A DNA stretch of 11,094 nt from Methanosarcinaceae archaeon. GTDB lineage: Archaea > Halobacteriota > Methanosarcinia > Methanosarcinales > Methanosarcinaceae. The stretch spans positions 1 through 11,094 of the forward strand of contig JAUSPM010000043.1 in NCBI GenBank assembly GCA_030655675.1, read 5' to 3'. Below are positions 1-5,390 of the stretch, one piece after another. Below the pieces are notes generated by a model. That model did no database searches and was not told where the DNA came from. It saw nothing but the letters and a program-made list of their open reading frames with translations. The translations under genes were made by a program, and so were the position numbers. Numbering within the stretch: position 1 is the first letter of the stretch; the number at the start of each line of letters is the position of its first letter.

Positions 1-24
1 TTGGGATTTACCTGCGGAAAGTGC

Positions 25-129
25 GATGGTAGGTATGGAACGTGCCGCCTGGCGGCGGTCGCATTGTTTTTAGTTTCAGATAGAATAATCACATTTACGC
101 AGCCATCATACTACATCTATACAAATACG
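25..129 (+). repeat. Dispersed repeat A, copy 1
   Basis: The first 53 bases (25-77) match 4178-4230 with only two differences. A hairpin with stem CCGCC/GGCGG (45-49 and 54-58) and loop TGGC lies in the conserved part. The blocks GTTTC, CATTTACGCAG and TATACAAATACG follow, separated by variable sequence. It lies 3' of hdrB, with its TATACAAATACG end facing the hdrB stop about 70 bases away. Confidence 0.85.
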
Positions 130-199
130 TTTTTTGTATCAGGTAAATATCAATTTTTTGTAAAATTCGAGTCAGTTCCGGGTCAGTTACGTATAACTT

Positions 200-1096
200 C
201 TACTCTTGCCCAACCTCTTTCAGTTTTCCTAAAAACTCATCGTTCTTTACGACATTAAGATCGATTCCCAACTCCTCCGGCGAGAAACCAAGCGCAAGTC
301 CAAGTAACTGCGTATAATGTAAAACAGGGATGTTGTACTCCAACCCTAACTTCTCCTTTATCTCTGCCTGTCCCCCGTCAAGTTGCAAATGACAGAACGG
401 ACACGCATTCACAATGCAATCCACACCTGCATCCTGAATAAGGGATAATTTGTGGTTTGCCATCTCAAGCGATTTATCACGTAGCGCCGAGCGCACACCG
501 CCGCCTGCGCCACAGCATGCCATCTTGTCGGGATAATCCACACTTATGGCACCTGTGGCTTCAATGAGTTCATCAAAGAATGTGGGGCGTTCAACACTTC
601 CAAGTTGCCTGTCTGCTGAAGGCTTCACGAGATGGCACCCATAATGAAGTGCAACCCTGAGGTTTAACGGTTTGACCACCATCTCTTTGATCTTTTCAGG
701 CCCGAATTCATCATACAGGAACTCCACGATGTGTCGCACATCCACAGTCCCTTTATACTTTTTATCGATCTTTCCAAGATGGATATTTGTACTCTTTTTA
801 AGTTCCACGTCCTCTTTAAGTTCATGATTCGCATCAGAAAGAGAACCATAACACCCATTACAGATCGTCAATACATCGCGCCCCATCTCTTCGGAAAGTG
901 CAATGTTGCGGCTTGCAATTGCAAGCCATGTTGGTTTATCGAACGACCTGAAAACACCGGGCGCGGGACAGCATGAAGCACCGGAGAGGTCAGAACAATC
1001 GATGTCCAGTTTTTCAAGACACAATTTTGTAGCCTTTTCGATACCAGGATAACGATTCGGAATGATGCAGCCAAGGAAAAGTGATAATTTTGTCAT
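200..1096 (-). CDS. hdrB: CoB-CoM heterodisulfide reductase subunit B (HdrB)
   Basis: HdrB is the catalytic subunit of soluble heterodisulfide reductase, which reduces the CoM-S-S-CoB formed in the last step of methanogenesis. The 298-residue protein has two complete cysteine-rich CCG domains. The first uses C10, C42-C43, C79 and C82 (spacing CX31CCX35CXXC). The second uses C154, C194-C195, C232 and C235 (CX39CCX36CXXC). In the family these ligate the two unusual noncubane [4Fe-4S] clusters, so the enzyme looks intact. The ATG at 1096 follows a GGGGAG ribosome-binding site at 1106-1111. It lies 17 bases after the hdrC stop, so the two genes are surely one operon. No hdrA is adjacent; a split hdrCB unit without hdrA is known in Methanosarcina. 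No convincing terminator is seen between its stop and position 1; only a weak 7-bp hairpin lies at 119-139. Confidence 0.96.
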   Translation of the reverse strand: MTKLSLFLGCIIPNRYPGIEKATKLCLEKLDIDCSDLSGASCCPAPGVFRSFDKPTWLAIASRNIALSEEMGRDVLTICNGCYGSLSDANHELKEDVELKKSTNIHLGKIDKKYKGTVDVRHIVEFLYDEFGPEKIKEMVVKPLNLRVALHYGCHLVKPSADRQLGSVERPTFFDELIEATGAISVDYPDKMACCGAGGGVRSALRDKSLEMANHKLSLIQDAGVDCIVNACPFCHLQLDGGQAEIKEKLGLEYNIPVLHYTQLLGLALGFSPEELGIDLNVVKNDEFLGKLKEVGQE

Positions 1097-1113
1097 TGTA
1101 AATATCTCCCCAA

Positions 1114-1608
1114 CTAATCCTTTACCAGTTTATCGAACTCACATGACCTGAGCAACGTCTTCACATCTTCCAGTGCATCCGGATACTTGTGAACAGTCTC
1201 GGGAAGCGATTCCAGTCCGAGTTTTTCGCGCATCGCTTTCGTTGCATCATTGATCGGCACTGCATGACCATATTCCAGCATAAACTGACTGACAGCGCGG
1301 TGTTCAGGCAACATGATCCCTTCGTGAACAGCAATTGTACGGATGGTCAGTATAGCATCAACAATCTTGATCCCGCGCGGGCAGCGTTCCTGACAATTGT
1401 AACAGGTAGCACACATCCACAGATCATCGTCGTGCAGCATATCCTTATCCGCATCTTTGTTCTTGCGTGCTTTTCGAACGAGCCGTCGTGTGTTCAGAAT
1501 TGTATAACGACCTGACGGGCAACTTCCGCTACAAGTTCCGCATTGCATGCAGGAAAGTACATCAAAGCCTGCATCCTGCAAAATTTTTAACACATCCGGG
1601 TCACTCAT
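1114..1608 (-). CDS. hdrC: CoB-CoM heterodisulfide reductase subunit C (HdrC)
   Basis: HdrC is the small iron-sulfur subunit that passes electrons from HdrA to HdrB. The 164-residue protein has two classical [4Fe-4S] motifs: C20, C23, C26 and C30-P31, then C66, C69, C72 and C76-P77. The rest is helical with no membrane segment, as expected for a soluble HdrC rather than a membrane HdrE/HdrD type. The ATG at 1608 is preceded by GGTGA (1615-1619) with a 6-base spacer, a good archaeal Shine-Dalgarno. A TATA-like element lies at about 1647-1657, so hdrCB probably has its own promoter, although read-through from glnA and the acetyltransferase gene 71 bases upstream is possible. hdrB follows directly. 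Confidence 0.96.
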   Translation of the reverse strand: MSDPDVLKILQDAGFDVLSCMQCGTCSGSCPSGRYTILNTRRLVRKARKNKDADKDMLHDDDLWMCATCYNCQERCPRGIKIVDAILTIRTIAVHEGIMLPEHRAVSQFMLEYGHAVPINDATKAMREKLGLESLPETVHKYPDALEDVKTLLRSCEFDKLVKD

Positions 1609-1646
1609 GATTATTCACCTTAAAACAGTAATACAATTTGACGAGA

Positions 1647-1657
1647 AAACATATAAC
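1647..1657 (-). promoter_or_regulatory. Candidate TATA box for hdrCB
   Basis: On the minus strand this reads GTTATATGTTT, within the 71-base gap between the acetyltransferase stop and hdrC. Initiation about 25 bases downstream would give a leader of roughly 20 bases that includes the GGTGA ribosome-binding site. The spacing suits an archaeal promoter, but the call rests on position and composition only. Confidence 0.45.
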
Positions 1658-1679
1658 ACTTGTCTAACCTGTTGCAAGT

Positions 1680-2195
1680 TCATTTTAGGTCTTTCCTATA
1701 AAATACAGTATCAATACCAACACCTCTGGCATCTTTTATGACATGGTGGACATTATATCCGAATTTTTCATAGAACCGGACCGCAGGTTTGTTTGTTGAC
1801 CATGTACAAATATACATATGCCTGATATTCTCCAACCGCATTCTATCTTCGATCATACGCATAAGCATCGAACTTATACCCATGTTGCGATGATCAGGAC
1901 GGACAGCAATGAACGAGATGTATGCATTGTGTATCCCCTCCCAATATATTTTATATCCCAAGAGGGCTAAAATCAATCCATCATCGTCATTAGATGTATT
2001 CGGAATTGGGGCACCTGTCTCCACTATCAGGTAATTGGATTCACTTTTTGCAAGTGATCTTTCGACCCTGTCTACAATACCGCCCGGTCGTACACTTAAA
2101 AGTGGAAAAAAGTCGCCATCCACAAGTTCTATGAACTTGCATATTGGATGGCAATCATTAAGGTTTGCTTCCCGTATTGTCAGATCTGATTCCAT
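1680..2195 (-). CDS. GNAT-family N-acetyltransferase, substrate unknown
   Basis: This 171-residue protein has the Gcn5-related acetyltransferase fold, which moves acetyl groups from acetyl-CoA to an amine. The strand and acetyl-CoA pyrophosphate loop of motif A are seen as IAVRPDHRNMGIS (residues 96-108; key residues R103, G106). The later WSTNKPAVRFYEKFGY block (132-147), with N135, Y142 and G146, is the usual motif B. The layout resembles RimI-like enzymes, but the substrate cannot be told from sequence; it is too short to be the beta-lysine acetyltransferase AblB. The ATG at 2195 begins just before the first strand (LTIREA), so the start fits the fold, although no good Shine-Dalgarno is visible. 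It begins 27 bases after the glnA stop, on the same strand and with no terminator between them, so co-transcription with glnA is likely. Confidence 0.85.
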   Translation of the reverse strand: MESDLTIREANLNDCHPICKFIELVDGDFFPLLSVRPGGIVDRVERSLAKSESNYLIVETGAPIPNTSNDDDGLILALLGYKIYWEGIHNAYISFIAVRPDHRNMGISSMLMRMIEDRMRLENIRHMYICTWSTNKPAVRFYEKFGYNVHHVIKDARGVGIDTVFYRKDLK

Positions 2196-2222
2196 ATTAG
2201 ATCAAGACACGTTAAACAATAT

Positions 2223-3557
2223 CTAAACAGTATTCAAATATCTCTGGATCTCCCAATCATGAACCTGGATCCTGTATGCATCCCACTCGGCTTTTGCAAG
2301 CCTCAGGATATTATCATGTACATGTGAACCCAGTGCCTCTTTTAGCATTTCGTTTTTGGAGAGATAATAGGCAGCATCTTTGAGGGTATTTGGCAGACTG
2401 CCAATTCCCATCTCGTCACGCTCTTCTTCAGTTAGATCAAATATGTTAACATCAACCGGCTCTCCCGGGTCGGTCTTGTTTTTAATACCATCAATTCCTG
2501 CTGCGAGAATTGCTGCAAATGTGAGGTATGGATTACATGATGGATCAGGGCTTCGAAGTTCTACCCTGGTACTTTTACCACGGGCTGCAGGTATGCGTAT
2601 TAAAGAACTTCTGTTGGCTCCCGACCATGCGATATGGACCGGTGCTTCATAACCAGGTACAAGTCGTTTGTATGAATTTACAATAGGGTTTGATATCGCA
2701 GTAATCGATTTTACGTGATTTAACACTCCGCCGATAAAATGGCGTGTGATATCACTGATCTGCATTTTACCATCAGGATCGTAAAATATATTCTCACCGG
2801 TATCTGTTTTTGAAAGGGATAGGTTAACATGCATACCTGAGCCGCTCTCGCCAAAAATAGGTTTGGGCATAAATGTTGCATGAAGACCATTGAGTTTTGC
2901 AATGGTTCGGGCGACATATCTGAAAGTCATCACATTGTCTGCGGTCGTAAGGGCATCCCCGTATTTGAAATCGATCTCATGTTGTCCAAATGCAACTTCA
3001 TGATGCGATGCTTCTATGTCAAAACCAAGAGTGGTAAGTGTAAGTACGATATCACGTCTGATGTCTTCTGCAAGATCTGCCGGTGCAAATTCAAAGTACC
3101 TGCCAAAGTCGTGTGGAATTGTGGTTGCTTTTCCGTTCAATCTCTCAAACAAAAAGAATTCCAGTTCGGGCCCTACATTGAGTGTAAATCCCATTTCTTC
3201 CGCTTGTTTTAGCACTCTTTTAAGCACATATCTTGGGTCACCTTTGAACGGTTGACCATCAGGTGTGTAGACATCGCAGATGACGCGTGCGACAACTCCC
3301 TTTTCTTTATTCCAGGGCAGAATTGCAAACGATGAAACATCAGGTTTTAGGACCATATCCGATTCGTTGATCCTGACAAAACCTTCTACTGATGAACCGT
3401 CAAATGATATACCTGTGTCCAGTGCTTTTTCAACCTGTGTCACAGGTATCTCAACATCTTTCACAACACCCTGTATATCTGTGAACTGAAGTCGGATAAA
3501 TTTAACATTATGTTCTTCAATGGATTTGAGTACATCTTCTTTTGTGTTGATATTCAT
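2223..3557 (-). CDS. glnA: Glutamine synthetase, type I (alpha-like)
   Basis: GlnA makes glutamine from glutamate, ammonia and ATP, and acts as a cytoplasmic dodecamer. The 444-residue length is normal for short type I enzymes. Seen motifs are DGSSVEGFVR (53-62), the metal and substrate acids in ELEFF (131-135) and E187/E194, the MPKPIFGESGSGMH ATP/substrate block (230-243, H242), RLVPGYEAP (298-306, E304), and RIPAARGKSTRVELRSPDPS (321-340). The tyrosine adenylylated in enterobacterial enzymes is replaced by phenylalanine (NIFDL, F373), and the approximately 25-residue beta-type insertion is absent, so control by adenylylation is not expected. R62 and E304 match positions that matter for feedback inhibition in the Bacillus enzyme; feedback or partner-protein control is an inference. 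The start overlaps no other gene, and a strong TATA element lies about 60 bases upstream. The acetyltransferase gene follows after 27 bases. Confidence 0.97.
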   Translation of the reverse strand: MNINTKEDVLKSIEEHNVKFIRLQFTDIQGVVKDVEIPVTQVEKALDTGISFDGSSVEGFVRINESDMVLKPDVSSFAILPWNKEKGVVARVICDVYTPDGQPFKGDPRYVLKRVLKQAEEMGFTLNVGPELEFFLFERLNGKATTIPHDFGRYFEFAPADLAEDIRRDIVLTLTTLGFDIEASHHEVAFGQHEIDFKYGDALTTADNVMTFRYVARTIAKLNGLHATFMPKPIFGESGSGMHVNLSLSKTDTGENIFYDPDGKMQISDITRHFIGGVLNHVKSITAISNPIVNSYKRLVPGYEAPVHIAWSGANRSSLIRIPAARGKSTRVELRSPDPSCNPYLTFAAILAAGIDGIKNKTDPGEPVDVNIFDLTEEERDEMGIGSLPNTLKDAAYYLSKNEMLKEALGSHVHDNILRLAKAEWDAYRIQVHDWEIQRYLNTV

Positions 3558-3615
3558 TAGATCGCCTGCGTAGTTAATTCACATTTGTTTATTTTGTATT
3601 GAGGATGGTCTTACT

Positions 3616-3629
3616 TTTATAAATATATC
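3616..3629 (-). promoter_or_regulatory. Candidate TATA box for glnA
   Basis: The minus strand reads ATATATTTATAAAA, a strong archaeal TATA match. Transcription starting about 25 bases downstream would leave a leader of about 40 bases before the glnA ATG at 3557. The leader has no strong Shine-Dalgarno close to the start codon. A GGTA half-site lies upstream (3638-3641), but the full NrpR operator GGTA-N6-TACC is not present. Confidence 0.55.
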
Positions 3630-3740
3630 TCGTTTTAGGTAATGCACATTTTGTAAAAGTACGTAAATCCGACTACAAATAGTATCCATCCCAGAATTTA
3701 TTCGACGTATTTCTTTAGATATTTTTGATGCCGATACAAT

Positions 3741-3753
3741 CCGCCGCAGGCGG
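3741..3753. repeat. GC-rich triloop hairpin CCGCC-GCA-GGCGG
   Basis: A perfect 5-bp inverted repeat with a three-base loop in AT-rich flanks. It has the same stem as repeat A and as the hairpin at 3939-3951, but a different loop. Confidence 0.7.
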
Positions 3754-3793
3754 CGCGTTTCTCCATCAATGAAATAATACTTACTTTATTTGT

Positions 3794-3870
3794 GTTAACT
3801 CGCGTTAACTCGCAATATAATTGTAAATATGTGCCAAGAGAAAATAATCACTTACAATCGCATTAATTCG
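3794..3870 (+). repeat. Degenerate repeat-B material
   Basis: GTTAACTCGC occurs twice back to back (3794-3813) and is followed by an AT stretch like the right half of unit B2. Positions 3836-3870 then follow the B2 pattern (GAGAAAATnnTCACTT, CATTAA, TTCG) but no longer form a good stem. This looks like an old, decayed array of repeat B. Confidence 0.5.
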
Positions 3871-3938
3871 GAGAATACAATCTCACCATAGGCTGTCGGA
3901 AAAGTCCACATTTATAGGGCAAGTGGTGCGGGATTGCG

Positions 3939-3951
3939 CCGCCTACGGCGG
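3939..3951. repeat. GC-rich triloop hairpin CCGCC-TAC-GGCGG
   Basis: A perfect 5-bp inverted repeat with loop TAC. Its right flank (TTTTATTGGTTTTAG) is similar to the T-rich stretch after the hairpin in repeat A, so this may be a diverged copy of A. Confidence 0.65.
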
Positions 3952-4050
3952 TTTTATTGGTTTTAGATAAAACGTACTTGTTTAGCGGATTTGAAATTGC
4001 GTTGTAGCGTTGCGGATTAATGAGTTGTAAATAAAAACGACACTACCACA

Positions 4051-4063
4051 CGCGCGTAGCGCG
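4051..4063. repeat. GC-rich triloop hairpin CGCGC-GTA-GCGCG
   Basis: A perfect 5-bp inverted repeat with loop GTA, directly followed by the palindrome GGCGCC (4063-4068). The stem sequence differs from the CCGCC type but the geometry is the same. Confidence 0.6.
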
Positions 4064-4177
4064 GCGCCGTCCTTCACCACTGCCCTGAATACACATCGAA
4101 GTTTCAATCACTGTCAACATGTCTGTGTTTGTATGGATTGCTACACATAAAAACTGCGTATTTTGTGAATGCGAACG

Positions 4178-4329
4178 GATGGTAGGTATGGAACGTGCCG
4201 CCTGGCGGCGGTCGCACTGTTTTTGGTTTCGATTCGTATGTCAGATTTTTGCATCTGGAATATCAGCTAAACATATACGATAAAACAATTTCATTTACGC
4301 AGATTTCTTACCGCAGATATACAAATACG
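4178..4329 (+). repeat. Dispersed repeat A, copy 2 (longer)
   Basis: This is nearly identical to copy 1 over its first 53 bases, including the CCGCC-TGGC-GGCGG hairpin. It carries about 45 extra bases between GTTTC and CATTTACGCAG, and ends in the same TATACAAATACGA. It lies 3' of npdG, again with the TATACAAATACG end toward the gene. Confidence 0.85.
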
Positions 4330-4364
4330 ATCCGACTATTGGCGAATAATTGAATGCATAACTG

Positions 4365-4484
4365 ACGAGAAAATTCTCCCTTCGGTCGAATTAACTCGAA
4401 CTGTATGTTTATAAAACATATACTACGAGAAAATGCTCACTTCGTTCACATTAACTCGCACTATGTAATTCTGTAAATTATATA
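4365..4484 (+). repeat. Tandem pair of structured repeat B (units B1 and B2)
   Basis: Two units begin with ACGAGAAAAT exactly 60 bases apart. Each has a first hairpin (4366-4398, 4426-4458) with outer stem CGAG/CTCG and an inner stem, AATTC/GAATT in B1 and AATG/CATT in B2, around an 11-base loop. Each then has an AT-rich second hairpin: ATGTTT/AAACAT with loop ATA in B1 (4405-4419), and TAATT/AATTA with loop CTGTA in B2 (4466-4480). The pair lies just beyond the npdG T-tract. Confidence 0.8.
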
Positions 4485-4488
4485 CTAT

Positions 4489-4501
4489 AAAAAAAGAAAA
4501 A
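4489..4501 (-). terminator. Oligo-T transcription stop of npdG
   Basis: Downstream of the npdG stop the minus strand reads TTTTTCTTTTTTT, a typical archaeal T-tract terminator. No strong hairpin immediately precedes it. Confidence 0.55.
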
Positions 4502-4521
4502 TGCCAGTAAGATCGATCAGA

Positions 4522-5241
4522 TCACACAAACTTGATACCGAGATCCTTCAACTTGTTTCTGGAAGCGATGTTAATAACCAGTGGTGTAAGTGATTCCACC
4601 ATTGCTGAAGTTTCGATAGGTCCTACGTCAAGCGGTCGCAGGTTTGGTATGTCACGCGCTAGCTTAAATACGATGTTTTTAGAGTACATACTGTTTCCGC
4701 ATACTCCAATATCGTAATCAAGTTCCATGTCAAGATCGGCCAGAGTGTGTGCCGGAACATTGTGGAATGCCGAAACAAGTTCTATTCCTTCTGGCAAAAG
4801 CATAGCGATCTCCTGTGCTGCACTTCCAGCCTTTGGGGTTGAATAACAGAAATAATTTGCATTATAATCTTCATCAGAGACATCGATCATCAAAGTGGAT
4901 GAATCCGGATGAATGTAACATCTGTCCCTCCCCATTGAAACTACAACCGAGATGATGATCTGCTTATCAAGAATAGGATTGATCAATTCAATGACTGACG
5001 GGATGTTCTCATATCTAATAGCCAAAAATATAATATCTGCATTTTGTGCGGCGGTCTTATTATCAGTACCTTCTATTTTGTCATCGCTGCCATATTTTTC
5101 AAGGATCTCATTATATTCAGCAGCAGATGCTTTAGCCTTTTCTACATTACGGGAGCCTATGGTCACTTTGTGTTTATAGCTCAAGCGTAAGGCAAAACCT
5201 TTTCCAATGTGACCAGTGCCACCAAGTATAGCGATTTTCAT
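4522..5241 (-). CDS. npdG: F420-dependent NADP reductase
   Basis: This cytoplasmic enzyme moves hydride between reduced coenzyme F420 and NADP, in methanogens mainly supplying NADPH for biosynthesis. The 239-residue protein opens with the dinucleotide-binding strand and loop MKIAILGGTGHIGKG (T9, G10, G13). It then has GSRN (29-32), whose S30 and R31 match residues that hold the NADP 2'-phosphate in the Archaeoglobus enzyme. The middle AFHNVPA segment and the C-terminal VESLTPLVINIASRNK...LGIKFV are also characteristic of this family, so the identification does not rest on the Rossmann fold alone. The ATG at 5241 has a modest GGTG ribosome-binding site (5247-5250). It lies downstream of gdhA on the same strand, but a strong terminator hairpin separates them, so it likely has its own promoter; TATAATT at about 5266-5272 is a weak candidate. 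Confidence 0.93.
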   Translation of the reverse strand: MKIAILGGTGHIGKGFALRLSYKHKVTIGSRNVEKAKASAAEYNEILEKYGSDDKIEGTDNKTAAQNADIIFLAIRYENIPSVIELINPILDKQIIISVVVSMGRDRCYIHPDSSTLMIDVSDEDYNANYFCYSTPKAGSAAQEIAMLLPEGIELVSAFHNVPAHTLADLDMELDYDIGVCGNSMYSKNIVFKLARDIPNLRPLDVGPIETSAMVESLTPLVINIASRNKLKDLGIKFV

Positions 5242-5278
5242 AACGACACCATATTTATCATATCAATTATAGGCGTTG

Positions 5279-5304
5279 GTTCAATTAAAATGTTCAATTA
5301 AAAA
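5279..5304. repeat. Two 13-base tandem repeats upstream of npdG
   Basis: GTTCAATTAAAAT and GTTCAATTAAAAA stand head to tail, 12 of 13 bases alike, between the gdhA terminator and the npdG start. They could be a binding site for a regulator of npdG, or chance in AT-rich sequence. The second copy overlaps the gdhA terminator T-tract. Confidence 0.5.
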
Positions 5305-5343
5305 AATAAGGGAGTCGGAGAAGTTGTACAACGTCCGACACCC
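5300..5343 (-). terminator. Hairpin terminator of gdhA
   Basis: GGG.GTCGGA (5310-5319) pairs with TCCGAC.CCC (5334-5343), with one A.A mismatch. The loop contains the perfect palindrome GTTGTACAAC, which extends the structure. On the minus strand it is followed by TTATTTTTTT. Plus-strand reading gives CCCTTTTTAAATG, so it could also stop transcription coming the other way. Confidence 0.8.
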
Positions 5344-5390
5344 TTTTTAAATGTTTTTTAGAAAATTATTAGTGCATGTTGGCTATTGGT

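Larger units (their letters stand above)
3558..4521. other. Long non-coding region rich in hairpins and repeats
   Basis: The 964 bases between the glnA start and the npdG stop hold no reading frame that looks like a gene. From left to right they contain the glnA promoter, a GC hairpin at 3741-3753, duplicated GTTAACTCGC at 3794-3813, and a degenerate repeat-B unit at 3836-3870. A short string resembling an insertion-sequence end follows (3891-3907), then GC hairpins at 3939-3951 and 4051-4063, repeat A (4178-4329), a tandem pair of repeat B (4365-4484) and the npdG T-tract. The background is AT-rich, so the GC triloop hairpins stand out. About 4070-4177 shows nothing recognisable. Confidence 0.8.

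Noticed and set aside
171..188. GTCAGTT direct repeat around CCGG, as a target-site duplication
   Set aside because: Only four bases lie between the copies, so no inserted element is bracketed.
1..258. An 85-residue plus-strand open frame at the left edge
   Set aside because: It runs through repeat A and the 3' end of hdrB on the other strand, has no ribosome-binding site, and its residue composition is unlike a real protein.
2880..3212. A 110-residue plus-strand open frame opposite glnA
   Set aside because: It lies wholly inside a clearly identified gene on the other strand and shows no domain, promoter or ribosome-binding site.
3638..3641. Possible NrpR nitrogen-regulator operator upstream of glnA
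   Set aside because: Only a GGTA half is present; the partner TACC at the required 6-base spacing is missing on either strand.
3891..3907. GGCTGTCGGAAAAGTCC, resembling the end of some insertion sequences
   Set aside because: No matching inverted end and no transposase fragment in the window; recognition is from memory, so at most it is a solo remnant.
4365..4484. CRISPR-like array
   Set aside because: Only two units, the whole 60-base unit is repeated rather than a repeat with unique spacers, and no cas genes are present.
3558..4521. tRNA or other known RNA gene in the long gap
   Set aside because: No T-loop GTTCGAATC-type sequence with matching acceptor stem was found, and no recognisable riboswitch core.
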